Source of the DNA: JBAYIE01 sp041665785
Lineage (GTDB): Bacteria; Bacteroidota; Bacteroidia; UKL13-3
Assembly (NCBI GenBank): GCA_041665785.1
Contig: JBAYIE010000012.1
Span: 1 to 64,000, forward strand
Length of the DNA stretch: 64,000 bases
Direction of reading: 5' to 3'
Part shown: positions 1 to 7,459 of the stretch, piece after piece
Layout: the number at the start of each line of letters is the position of its first letter
Numbering within the stretch: the stretch's first letter is position 1
The notes under the pieces: model-generated
What the model was told of the DNA's origin: nothing
What the model saw: the letters and a program-made list of their open reading frames with translations, nothing else
The model's database searches: none
Translations under genes and position numbers: made by a program

Positions 1-1479
1 CCTGTTGCTCCCGTGTTTCCTGTTAATCCAATGATGCCTTGTGCACCCGTCGCTCCTATAATTCCAGTATCACCTTTTAAGCCATTGAGACCTTGAGATC
101 CTGTTGCGCCTGTATTTCCGGTTAAGCCAATGATGCCTTGTGCACCTGTAGCTCCGGTAATTCCTGTATCACCTTTTAATCCGGTGAGTCCTTGTGAGCC
201 TGTTGCTCCCGTGTTTCCTGTTAATCCAATCACACCTTGTGCACCCGTCGCTCCTGTGATTCCAGTATCACCTTTTAAGCCAGTGAGACCTTGAGATCCT
301 GTTGCGCCTGTGTTTCCGGTTAAGCCAATGATGCCTTGAGCACCTGCAGCTCCTGTGATTCCAGTATCACCTTTTAAGCCAGTGAGACCTTGAGATCCTG
401 TGGCTCCGGTATTTCCGGTTAATCCAATGATGCCTTGTGCACCTGTGGCTCCGGTAATTCCGGTATCACCTTTTAATCCGGTGAGTCCTTGTGAGCCTGT
501 TGCTCCCGTGTTTCCTGTTAATCCAATGATACCTTGAGCACCTGTCGCCCCGGTAATTCCTGTATCACCTTTTAAGCCAGTGAGGCCTTGAGAGCCTGTT
601 GCACCTGTGTTTCCGGTTAAGCCAATTAAACCTTGAGCACCTGTTGCTCCGGTAATTCCTGTATCACCTTTTAATCCGGTGAGGCCTTGCGAGCCCGTTG
701 CTCCCGTGTTTCCAGTTAATCCGATCAATCCTTGTGCACCTGTCGCTCCGGTAATTCCTGTATCACCTTTTAATCCGGTGAGTCCTTGTGAACCTGTTGC
801 GCCTGTATTTCCTGTTAAGCCAATTAAACCTTGAGCACCTGTTGCTCCGGTAATTCCGGTATCACCTTTTAATCCGGTGAGTCCTTGAGATCCTGTTGCA
901 CCGGTATTTCCGGTTAATCCTATTGAACCTTGTGCTCCCGTGGCTCCTGTTATTCCGGTATCACCTTTCAATCCGGTGATGCCCTGAGCGCCTGTTGCGC
1001 CTGTGTTTCCGGTTAATCCTATTAAACCTTGTACTCCCGTGGCTCCTGTTATTCCAGTATCACCTTTTAATCCGGTGAGTCCTTGAGATCCTGTTGCTCC
1101 GGTATTTCCGGTTAATCCTATTGAACCTTGTGCTCCCGTGGCTCCTGTTATTCCGGTGTCACCTTTTAAGCCTGTGAGACCTTGAGAGCCTGTTGCGCCT
1201 GTGTTTCCTGTTAAGCCAATCAAACCTTGTGCTCCCGTGGCTCCTGTTATTCCAGTATCACCTTTTAATCCGGTGAGGCCCTGAGCGCCTGTATTTCCTG
1301 TTAAGCCGATCAAACCTTGTGCTCCCGTGGCTCCTGTTATTCCGGTATCACCTTTTAATCCAGTGAGACCCTGAGCGCCTGTTGCACCAGTATTTCCGGT
1401 CAATCCTTGAGCTCCTGTTGTTCCTGAATCACCTTTCAAACCTGTGAGTCCCTGTGGTCCTTGAGGACCGGCTGGTCCG
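1..1479. repeat. 99-bp tandem repeat array encoding collagen triplets
   Basis: Units begin at 1, 100, 199 and so on to 1189 (13 units of exactly 99 bp). One unit at 1288-1377 is only 90 bp because it lacks nine bases (three residues). A degenerate, shortened unit follows from 1378. All length changes are multiples of nine, so the Gly-X-Y register is kept. Units differ mainly at synonymous or X/Y positions. Confidence 0.95.
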
Positions 1480-1883
1480 GGTACAAAATTCAATGCAAAG
1501 GGCACACTGAGCAATTCCGATATTCCCATAGTAATGAAACCAGTTCCAAAATCGGCTTCAATTTCCATCCATTTTGAACCGGTTGCCCAGTTGATGGTTG
1601 GAAAATCCCCCGATATCTTTACTCCTCTGCCCATCTCGAGCACGATAAGGCCGTATTGATTGGTTGTTGCCGAATGGGTCTCCTGGTAAACTGCAGGACC
1701 GGTTGCCCCACCTTCATGTATGGTTGCCTTTAGATTCACAACTGCATTGGCAATCGGATTGCCCGAAGCATTCCGCACAATCGATTGATACTTGAAGGCT
1801 TGTGGAACCTGAGCATAAGTTGCTGCAGACAGAAAACAAAATGAACAAAGTAAAAAGGCCGTTTTAAAAAAAGGTAATTTCAT
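1..1883 (-). CDS. Collagen-like triple-helix repeat protein, exported (3' end outside window)
   Basis: Starts at ATG 1883 and reads through the left edge without a stop, so at least 627 residues are present. A signal peptide (hydrophobic stretch ending near SAATYAQ) is followed by a domain of about 110 residues common at the N-terminus of secreted Bacteroidota proteins (YQSIVRNASGNPIANAVV, then a LLSVPFAL end). From about residue 134 the chain is pure Gly-X-Y, rich in GLTG, KGDTGITG and ATGAQG triplets. The repeat has a 33-residue (99-bp) period. The Gly-X-Y part should form a collagen-type triple helix outside the cell; the C-terminal domain that would show anchoring or secretion route is not visible. 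Export and triple-helix structure are inferred from family knowledge; the role is unknown. Confidence 0.9.
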   Translation of the reverse strand, partial: MKLPFFKTAFLLCSFCFLSAATYAQVPQAFKYQSIVRNASGNPIANAVVNLKATIHEGGATGPAVYQETHSATTNQYGLIVLEMGRGVKISGDFPTINWATGSKWMEIEADFGTGFITMGISELLSVPFALNFVPGPAGPQGPQGLTGLKGDSGTTGAQGLTGNTGATGAQGLTGLKGDTGITGATGAQGLIGLTGNTGAQGLTGLKGDTGITGATGAQGLIGLTGNTGATGSQGLTGLKGDTGITGATGAQGSIGLTGNTGATGSQGLTGLKGDTGITGATGVQGLIGLTGNTGATGAQGITGLKGDTGITGATGAQGSIGLTGNTGATGSQGLTGLKGDTGITGATGAQGLIGLTGNTGATGSQGLTGLKGDTGITGATGAQGLIGLTGNTGATGSQGLTGLKGDTGITGATGAQGLIGLTGNTGATGSQGLTGLKGDTGITGATGAQGIIGLTGNTGATGSQGLTGLKGDTGITGATGAQGIIGLTGNTGATGSQGLTGLKGDTGITGAAGAQGIIGLTGNTGATGSQGLTGLKGDTGITGATGAQGVIGLTGNTGATGSQGLTGLKGDTGITGATGAQGIIGLTGNTGATGSQGLNGLKGDTGIIGATGAQGIIGLTGNTGAT

Positions 1884-1916
1884 AATTTTTGCAATAAGCG
1901 TGCTTTGTATAATCCT

Positions 1917-2456
1917 CTATTTGTTTAAATAGATGGTTCCTTTTAAAACAGGTGAGGAATCACCCGGATAAAACAAGTAGAAATATGTGCCTACGGGTAG
2001 TTTATCTCCACCCATACTTAATCCAGAAGTGGATTTTCCATCCCAATCATTTTTATATGGACTTGCTTCAAACACTTTATTCCCCCAACGATTGTAAATA
2101 ACGAATGCGTTGTTGGGATATATACTCAACCCTGTTATAATAAACAGGTCGTTGATTGCATCATTGTTTGGAGAAAACCCTTCCGGAATAAAAAAACCTT
2201 TCACTACCGGGATGACCAACAGATCCGGTTGGTGAAATCCCTGAGTAAGCATATGATTGGTTCCTGCTGCCGTTTCAACGATCACTTCTCCGATGGTCCA
2301 GTCCATAGACATACCGGGAGCGTTGGCTGTTGCACCTGCCGAACTTATAACAGCGCGGGAGATGAATTGAGCATTTGCTGTATGCTGGAATATCAGCATC
2401 AAAAACACAAACGATAATCCAAACTTTAGACGATAAAAATGATACTTGTTTAACAC
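1917..2456 (-). CDS. Small T9SS type B cargo protein (gliding motility-associated C-terminal domain)
   Basis: 179 residues. An N-terminal signal peptide ends near QHTANAQ. A short middle segment (about residues 30-85) contains MDWTIGEVIVETAA, a motif often seen just before type B sorting domains. Residues about 88-179 form the gliding motility-associated C-terminal domain, recognisable from GFSPNNDAINDLF, IYNRWGNKVFE and PVGTYFYLF. In known systems this domain directs export through the type IX machinery and surface attachment. The protein is almost only signal peptide plus sorting domain, so its own function is unclear. It lies 33 bp upstream of the collagen-like gene on the same strand, and the two may be cotranscribed. 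Confidence 0.88.
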   Translation of the reverse strand: MLNKYHFYRLKFGLSFVFLMLIFQHTANAQFISRAVISSAGATANAPGMSMDWTIGEVIVETAAGTNHMLTQGFHQPDLLVIPVVKGFFIPEGFSPNNDAINDLFIITGLSIYPNNAFVIYNRWGNKVFEASPYKNDWDGKSTSGLSMGGDKLPVGTYFYLFYPGDSSPVLKGTIYLNK

Positions 2457-2699
2457 GGTTCAAAGTTGGTGCACATTGAACGAAAACTTATTACATAACT
2501 AAAAGTCTAACTTGTATTATTCACGGCGATTCCTTTGATATAGCTGCATTCCATGACTTTGCTCATGCATGGAACGATAAAAAATAACATTTATAAAAAA
2601 TGAAACTGTTTGCATGCAGTACTTTAGCTAACTTGTGCAGATGGATGGAATTATGAGCACCTTATTGACGAAAGATGCAACAGTTTTGAGTTTTAGAAA

Positions 2700-2733
2700 T
2701 AAAAAAAGCGCATTTGGACTAAATGCGCTTTTA
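2700..2733 (-). terminator. Rho-independent terminator downstream of the GIY-YIG gene
   Basis: Arms AAAAGCGCATTT and AAATGCGCTTTT enclose a short GGACT-type loop, with an A-rich flank on the plus strand that gives a U tract on the minus strand. The hairpin is nearly symmetrical and could work both ways. Confidence 0.75.
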
Positions 2734-2746
2734 GTGTGAGTGTGAG

Positions 2747-2764
2747 TCCCGATAGCTATCGGGA
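2747..2764. repeat. 18-bp perfect palindrome (REP-like)
   Basis: TCCCGATAGCTATCGGGA is its own reverse complement. Short palindromes of this type are scattered between genes in many Bacteroidota. No function is evident. Confidence 0.6.
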
Positions 2765-2826
2765 GAGCCTTGAGGGAAAATGCAGCTTTTTTCAGACTTT
2801 GAACAGTATGAAATAGTTGAACATAC

Positions 2827-3114
2827 TCATTCCGTAATCATTTGAGATACTACCCGTAAACTATCATATAACATCAACCTTAGTACTCTTTTACCTGCAT
2901 CAGTTTTGAAATACAATTCCCTTCGCAAAGCGTCAGATTTTACATAATAGTATTCACAAAATATTGGAACGAAAGGTCTTCTGGGAGCTGTACTTTTTGA
3001 TTTGCCTTCGCTATGTTCTGACATTCTCCTCTCGAAATCGGCGGTGTAACCAATATAAAATTGTCTGTCCTTTAAACTATAAAGAACATAGACTGCATAG
3101 GCAGGATGTTTCAT
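2827..3114 (-). CDS. GIY-YIG domain protein (putative endonuclease), URI-like family
   Basis: 95 residues, consisting of one GIY-YIG nuclease domain. The motif pair appears as YVLYSLKD then FYIGYTAD at residues 9-25, followed by the conserved Arg (ERRMSEHSEG) and a late acidic residue (RRELYFKT). Stand-alone members of this family are common in Bacteroidota and biochemically mostly uncharacterised. The gene sits about 420 bp from tRNA-Asn, with hairpin repeats in between. A second, different GIY-YIG protein lies next to tRNA-fMet at 14951. An endonuclease role is inferred from the fold. Confidence 0.85.
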   Translation of the reverse strand: MKHPAYAVYVLYSLKDRQFYIGYTADFERRMSEHSEGKSKSTAPRRPFVPIFCEYYYVKSDALRRELYFKTDAGKRVLRLMLYDSLRVVSQMITE

Positions 3115-3530
3115 AGGATTTGAATTTTATGCAAACTAGATAACAACTATTGACTATGTAATTCGAATAGCAGATTAATTATGAGGAATTGAAATCCGGT
3201 ATTGCAATAGCATCCAGATTAAGTTAATTAATTGGACGCTTGCTTTGAAGCGTGACTGAATCAGAGCGAAGCACGTTTCAGTCTCTGCTTCAATGAAAAA
3301 AGCCATCCAGACTGAGTGGCTTTGTGCTTTAATCGAGCCTGCAGTAGAAAAGCTCGCTTCGCTCTCTTTACACTGCAGGGCGATGCGGCGAATAAGTATT
3401 TTGAACTTTTAGGCAAAAAAAACCACTCGGACTGAGTGGTTTTAAGTGATTTTGGCGCCTGAAGTAGAGAACTCCTATCGTCGTTCACACTTCAGGGCCA
3501 TGAAGGGTGCAGCTCTGCTGCTCTCCTTCA
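3115..3530. other. Hairpin-rich spacer between GIY-YIG gene and tRNA-Asn
   Basis: No credible gene; a 75-codon minus-strand frame here consists of the hairpin repeats. The stretch holds two copies of a module about 117 bp apart (described separately), a further nested hairpin around 3254-3287 built on GACTGAA/TTTCAGTC, and a stem at 3498-3533 (CCATGAAGG with CCTTCATGG) reaching to the 3' end of the tRNA. Confidence 0.6.
3295..3500. repeat. Two-copy structured module (terminator hairpin plus long stem-loop)
   Basis: Copy 1 has a hairpin at about 3295-3327 (loop CAGACTG) and a long stem-loop at 3350-3391 closed by CCTGCAGT/ACTGCAGG. Copy 2 has a hairpin at 3415-3446 (arms ACCACTC/GAGTGGT, loop GGACT) and a stem-loop at 3461-3497 closed by CCTGAAGT/ACTTCAGG. 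The copies are offset by about 117 bp. The stems differ in sequence but pair internally, suggesting that structure is what is conserved. On the minus strand each terminator hairpin ends in a T run, so they are plausible tandem terminators for tRNA-Asn. Confidence 0.6.
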
Positions 3531-3607
3531 TGGCTCCCCGGGCTGGGCTCGAACCAGCGACCCCATGATTAACAGTCATGTGCTCTAACCAGCTGAGCTA
3601 CCGAGGA
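3531..3607 (-). tRNA. tRNA-Asn (anticodon GTT)
   Basis: Complete cloverleaf on the minus strand from 3607 to 3534, with CCA encoded at 3533-3531. The acceptor pairs TCCTCGG with CCGGGGA (one G-U). The D-arm contains AGCTCAGCTGGTTAGAGC. The anticodon loop CTGTTAA carries GTT. The T-arm contains GGTTCGAGC. A 25-bp near-copy of its 5' end lies upstream at 3698-3722. Confidence 0.95.
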
Positions 3608-3642
3608 GTTTCTCCTTTTTTTTTCCTTTTCACTTTACTACC

Positions 3643-3722
3643 CTCGTCTTTTGGACGAGGCTCTGAAACTGGCGAAATCAAAGATTTCTTGTTTCAGAAC
3701 CAGCTGAGCTACCGTGGAGTTT
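3643..3722 (-). pseudogene. Remnant of a tRNA 5' end next to hairpins
   Basis: Plus-strand 3698-3722 repeats the tRNA-Asn 5' part at 3587-3611 with one mismatch, covering the acceptor 5' strand and most of the D-arm; the rest of the tRNA is missing. It is preceded by hairpins at 3643-3661 (CCTCGTC/GACGAGG) and about 3662-3697 (TCTGAAAC/GTTTCAGA). Likely a scar of tRNA duplication or integration. Confidence 0.6.
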
Positions 3723-3801
3723 CCTTAAAAAGGGATGCAATAATAGGATTTCAAGCCTAATTCCACAATCTTTGCGCGAAATATTTTTAAAAAAGTTCAT
3801 T

Positions 3802-4725
3802 ATGAGTTTATTAGTAATTGGCAGTGTTGCCTTCGACGCGATTGAAACCCCTTTTGGTAAAACCGATAAAATTGTTGGTGGTGCCGCTTCTTACATCAGC
3901 CTTGCTTCCAGCTATTTTACCAGCCATACTAACCTGGTGGCTGTGGTAGGCGAAGATTTTCCCCAATCGTTTATCGATACCCTTAACCGCAAAGGTGTAA
4001 ATACCGAAGGCTTGCAAATCAAAAAAGGCGAGAAATCATTCTTCTGGTCGGGTAAGTACCATACCGATATGAACAGCCGCGATACCCTGGTTACAGAACT
4101 CAATGTACTGGGTGATTTTGACCCGATTATTCCTGAGTCTTATCAACATTGCGATTTTCTGATGCTAGGCAATTTGAGCCCTCAGGTACAACTGCTGGTT
4201 ACCGAACGTCTCGTAAAAAGACCAAAACTGGTTGTTCTGGATACCATGAATTTCTGGATGGAAATTGCTATGGATGATTTGAAAAAAGTATTGAAGAAAA
4301 TCGATGTGCTCACCATCAACGATGAAGAGGCACGTCAGCTCTCCGGCGAATATTCTCTGGCCAAAGCGGCCATCAAAATTCAGGAGATGGGGCCACGCTA
4401 CCTCATCATTAAGAAAGGTGAAAACGGCGCCCTCCTGTTCCACGGAAAAGAGGTGTTTTTTGCTCCAGCCCTGCCTTTGGAAGATGTATTTGACCCAACC
4501 GGAGCGGGCGATACCTTTGCCGGTGGATTCATAGGCTACCTGGCCAAAACTGATGATATTTCTTTCGAAAACATGAAAAACGCCATCATCTACGGATCGG
4601 CCATGGCTTCCTTTTGTGTAGAGAAATTTGGTACCGAACGAATCCTTGATTTGACGGAAGCGGAAATGAACAGCCGTATCAATATTTTCAAGAGCCTTGT
4701 GAAATTTAATCTGGCTGCACTGTAA
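3802..4725 (+). CDS. PfkB-family carbohydrate/nucleoside kinase
   Basis: 307 residues from ATG 3802. An in-frame ATG at 3772 lies on a -7-like element (AATCTTTG, 3767-3774), so the later start is preferred. The fold is ribokinase-like: N-terminal substrate lid region (residues 1-50, with VGGAASYISLAS), VGED at 50, and the PfkB signature 2 DPTGAGDTFAGGF at 231-243, where Asp237 is the expected catalytic base. The family transfers phosphate from ATP to sugars, adenosine or similar alcohols; the substrate cannot be fixed here. Glutamate dehydrogenase follows after 60 bp with its own promoter, so a shared pathway is not implied. Confidence 0.9.
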   Translation: MSLLVIGSVAFDAIETPFGKTDKIVGGAASYISLASSYFTSHTNLVAVVGEDFPQSFIDTLNRKGVNTEGLQIKKGEKSFFWSGKYHTDMNSRDTLVTELNVLGDFDPIIPESYQHCDFLMLGNLSPQVQLLVTERLVKRPKLVVLDTMNFWMEIAMDDLKKVLKKIDVLTINDEEARQLSGEYSLAKAAIKIQEMGPRYLIIKKGENGALLFHGKEVFFAPALPLEDVFDPTGAGDTFAGGFIGYLAKTDDISFENMKNAIIYGSAMASFCVEKFGTERILDLTEAEMNSRINIFKSLVKFNLAAL

Positions 4726-4756
4726 TTTGGCAAACACAAGGCTTTTGTTACATTTG
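4726..4756 (+). promoter_or_regulatory. Promoter of the glutamate dehydrogenase gene
   Basis: TTTG at 4726-4729, 19 nt spacer, TACATTTG at 4749-4756. This matches the Bacteroidota consensus (TTTG, 19-21 nt, TAnnTTTG) fully and sits 29 nt before the start codon. Confidence 0.75.
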
Positions 4757-4785
4757 CCCCCGTTATTATAAACCAAAAACACATC

Positions 4786-6066
4786 ATGTCAGGAAAAGAA
4801 AGTGTTATTAAACACAGTTCGGAAAACCCCTTCGAATCGATGAAAAAACGGTTCGATATTGCTGCTAAGATTATTGGCCTGGAAGAAGGCGACTACAATG
4901 TATTAATTGCCCCGCAAAAAGCGGTAATCGTGAATATCCCGGTTACTATGGACGATGGTAAAGTAAAAGTATTTGAAGGATTTCGCGTAATACACAATGC
5001 CAACCTGGGTCCATCCAAAGGAGGTATACGTTATTCGATGGATGTGAATCTGGATGAAGTGAAAGCCCTGGCTGCCTGGATGACCTGGAAATGCGCCGTA
5101 GTAGGCATTCCTTACGGTGGTGGTAAAGGAGGTATCAAATGCGATCCGCGTTCCATGAACAAAGGTGAACTGGAACGCCTTACCCGCTCGTATACCGATC
5201 TGATGGTAGATGTATTCGGACCGGATAAAGATATTCCTGCTCCCGATATGGGTACAGGTCAACAGGAAATGGCCTGGATCATGGATGAATATTCCAAATT
5301 ACTGGGTCGCTCACAACCTGCCGTAGTTACAGGTAAGCCTGTAGTTCTGGGCGGTTCACTCGGTCGTGTGGAAGCTACCGGACGTGGCGTTATGGTTTCT
5401 ACCCGTGCTGCTCTGGCTAAATTGGGCATCAGTCCGGTTGGAACAACTTGTGCCGTTCAGGGTTTTGGTAACGTAGGTTCTATTTCTGCCAAATTGCTGG
5501 CTATGCAGGGTATGAAAATAGTAGCTATTTCCGATATCAGTGGCGCGTACCACAATCCGGATGGAATTGATGTGGAAGCAGCATTGACGTATCGCGATGG
5601 CAATAAAGGCACCCTGGAAGGATTTAAAGGCGGGAAGGTGATCTCCAATGCTGAATTGCTTGAACTGGATGTAACCGTTCTGGTACCTGCAGCCATGGAA
5701 GATCAGATCAACGATGAAAATGCCGATCGGATCAAAGCCAAACTGATTGTTGAAGGTGCCAACGGCCCTACTTCGGCCAGTGCCGATGATATCCTGAATA
5801 AAAAAGGAGTAATGGTAGTACCGGATATTCTGGCCAACGCCGGTGGAGTTACCGTTTCTTATTTCGAGTGGGTACAAAATCGTTTGGGTTACTACTGGAC
5901 TGAAGAACGCGTATACCGCCGTGCCGACCGTGTAATGAAAACTGCATTCGAAGGCGTTTATCAGGCTTCTGTTAAATACAATATTCCAATGCGTATTGCT
6001 GCTTATGTAGTGGCCATTCAAAGGGTTGCCGATGTTGAAAAACTACGCGGTAAATTCGGACTCTGA
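4786..6066 (+). CDS. Glutamate dehydrogenase (Glu/Leu/Phe/Val dehydrogenase family)
   Basis: 426 residues, the usual size of hexameric bacterial and archaeal NAD(P)-glutamate dehydrogenases of the RocG/GudB type. It interconverts glutamate and 2-oxoglutarate plus ammonium in the cytoplasm. Visible features are the substrate region GPSKGGIRY (75-83), the family signature VGIPYGGGKGGI with catalytic Lys114, PAPDMGTG (binding-site loop) and the Rossmann nucleotide motif VQGFGNVGS near residue 225. The C-terminal NILANAGGVTVSYFEWVQN is also typical. Coenzyme preference cannot be decided by eye. A strong terminator follows directly. Confidence 0.95.
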   Translation: MSGKESVIKHSSENPFESMKKRFDIAAKIIGLEEGDYNVLIAPQKAVIVNIPVTMDDGKVKVFEGFRVIHNANLGPSKGGIRYSMDVNLDEVKALAAWMTWKCAVVGIPYGGGKGGIKCDPRSMNKGELERLTRSYTDLMVDVFGPDKDIPAPDMGTGQQEMAWIMDEYSKLLGRSQPAVVTGKPVVLGGSLGRVEATGRGVMVSTRAALAKLGISPVGTTCAVQGFGNVGSISAKLLAMQGMKIVAISDISGAYHNPDGIDVEAALTYRDGNKGTLEGFKGGKVISNAELLELDVTVLVPAAMEDQINDENADRIKAKLIVEGANGPTSASADDILNKKGVMVVPDILANAGGVTVSYFEWVQNRLGYYWTEERVYRRADRVMKTAFEGVYQASVKYNIPMRIAAYVVAIQRVADVEKLRGKFGL

Positions 6067-6077
6067 TATTTCCTCAC

Positions 6078-6129
6078 CAAAACCCGGAACGACGTGAAGA
6101 CTTGTCTTCTCTGACTTCCGGGTTTTTTA
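6078..6129 (+). terminator. Terminator after glutamate dehydrogenase
   Basis: AACCCGGAA at about 6080 pairs with TTCCGGGTT at about 6117-6125 followed by a T run. A smaller inner stem (GAAGAC/GTCTTC) lies in the loop. Its position rules out the upstream in-frame ATG of the next gene at 6102. Confidence 0.8.
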
Positions 6130-6140
6130 ATTTTAAAACT

Positions 6141-6794
6141 ATGTTACATAAAGAAGGTAGAGCCACTATTCTCATTTCGCTTATTGTACTGTTTGCCCTA
6201 AACGCTCTGGTGAGCTATTTGTTTACCGATATGCAATGGTTGCAGGATTTGGTATTGGGCATTTCTGTTATTTTACTGGTGATTGTATTGCAGTTTTTTC
6301 GCAACCCTCCCATCACCCCTACCCTTGGCGAAAACCTGGTAATCTCGCCGGCCGATGGCAAGGTGGTGGTTATTGAAGAAGTGGTAGACGAAGAATACTT
6401 CAAAGGCAAATGCCTGCAGATTTCAGTATTCATGTCACCCTTTAATGTTCACGTAAACCGCAATCCGGTAAGCGGATTGGTAAAATATTTCAAATACCAT
6501 CCGGGAAAATACCTGGTAGCCTGGCATCCTAAATCGTCGACCGAAAACGAACGTACCACAACAGTAATTGAAACTCCTTCGAAAAAGCAGGTATTGTTCA
6601 AACAAATTGCAGGGGCTCTGGCCAAACGCATAGTTTGGTATCTAAAAGAAGGAGATCAGGTAAATCAGGCCGCCGAGATGGGTTTCATTAAATTCGGATC
6701 ACGCGTTGATGTATTGTTACCCCTCGGCTCAAAAGTTAATGTTTCGTTAAATCAGAAGGTTAAGGGTGGCCGAACCGTGCTGGCCGAAATATAA
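6141..6794 (+). CDS. psd: Phosphatidylserine decarboxylase-related proenzyme
   Basis: 217 residues from ATG 6141; the in-frame ATG at 6102 lies inside the preceding terminator. Two hydrophobic segments (about 8-28 and 34-52) anchor it in the inner membrane. SPADGKVV (69-76) and FMSPFNVHVNRNPVSG (97-112) are hallmarks of the short PSD class. The motif FGSRVDVLLP near the C-terminus contains the Gly186-Ser187 self-cleavage site that yields the pyruvoyl cofactor. The enzyme converts phosphatidylserine to phosphatidylethanolamine. No phosphatidylserine synthase gene is adjacent. Confidence 0.92.
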   Translation: MLHKEGRATILISLIVLFALNALVSYLFTDMQWLQDLVLGISVILLVIVLQFFRNPPITPTLGENLVISPADGKVVVIEEVVDEEYFKGKCLQISVFMSPFNVHVNRNPVSGLVKYFKYHPGKYLVAWHPKSSTENERTTTVIETPSKKQVLFKQIAGALAKRIVWYLKEGDQVNQAAEMGFIKFGSRVDVLLPLGSKVNVSLNQKVKGGRTVLAEI

Positions 6795-6844
6795 TATACG
6801 GAAAATAGATTATCTTCGTTAAACCAAGACATTATACGAACACC

Positions 6845-7111
6845 ATGAAAAAACTTCTTATTATAGCGGCATTTGTTGCACTGGGTGCATCAGCCTATGC
6901 ACAGGAACCTGTTAAACAAAAAGCTAAAGAAACAACCGAATTACAGGCACCGGTTAACGCTCCGAAAGATGCCAACGTTTCCAACACTACTACGGTAACC
7001 AAAGATGCCGACAAAAAAGAGTGCACCACTGCAGAGAAAAAAGCATGTGGTGATACCAAAAAAGGTAAATCGTGCTGCTCACACAAATCCAAAACTGCTT
7101 CGAAAGACTAA
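6845..7111 (+). CDS. Small exported Lys/Thr-rich protein with C-terminal cysteines
   Basis: 88 residues. The signal peptide MKKLLIIAAFVALGASAYA is followed by a charged, low-complexity chain rich in Lys, Thr and Ala. Four cysteines lie in the last third (KKEC, KKAC and a CC pair before SHKSK), which could bind metal or form disulfides. I recognise no family. It stands alone, with a -7-like TATCTTCG at 6811 and a strong terminator behind it, so it looks like a genuine, separately expressed small gene. Confidence 0.7.
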   Translation: MKKLLIIAAFVALGASAYAQEPVKQKAKETTELQAPVNAPKDANVSNTTTVTKDADKKECTTAEKKACGDTKKGKSCCSHKSKTASKD

Positions 7112-7130
7112 TCTCTTTTTAGCTATACGT

Positions 7131-7168
7131 AAAAAACGCATTGGGAATATTCTCAATGCGTTTTTTGT
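7131..7168 (+). terminator. Strong terminator after the small exported protein
   Basis: AAAAAACGCATTG pairs with CAATGCGTTTTTT around a short AT-rich loop, ending in a T run. Confidence 0.85.
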
Positions 7169-7459
7169 TTGCAATGAGGGACGGGTTTATCTGTAATGCT
7201 CCTCCTTGTTAACGATTAACTAATAACTCAATAACAAATTACGAAGTACTGATTACAAAGTACGAAGTAGCTAACCATTGAAATATCACTAAATATCGCA
7301 AAAACTCATTAACCAATAACAGCTGCCGGGTTAGGAAAATTTCTTTTTGAAACGAACACAATTACATACTTACATAATTACAAGGTACAAATTACGAAGT
7401 ACGAAGTAGCTAACCAGGTAAGCACTACTCGGTAAGTACGGGCATTACATGTAATGCCT
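7169..7459. other. Gene-free AT-rich spacer with direct repeats
   Basis: Contains scattered short repeats on the theme ATTACGAAGTAC. A 17-bp exact direct repeat (TACGAAGTAGCTAACCA) lies at 7261-7277 and 7400-7416. No ORF or RNA structure is recognisable. Confidence 0.6.

Larger units (their letters stand above)
2457..2826. other. Intergenic region with terminator and 18-bp palindrome
   Basis: No convincing gene. It holds the upstream region of the type B cargo gene, a terminator hairpin at 2700-2733 and a perfect 18-bp palindrome at 2747-2764. Confidence 0.6.

Noticed and set aside
1..1479. CRISPR array at the left end
   Set aside because: The 99-bp period has no separate repeat and spacer parts and is an open Gly-X-Y reading frame throughout.
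3261..3488. 75-codon minus-strand frame between GIY-YIG and tRNA-Asn
   Set aside because: It consists of the hairpin repeats and terminators; the apparent protein is low-complexity and repeats with the DNA modules.
3578..3760. 60-codon plus-strand frame over tRNA-Asn
   Set aside because: It runs antisense through the tRNA and its remnant; its repeated NQLSYRGVS peptide simply reflects the tRNA duplication.
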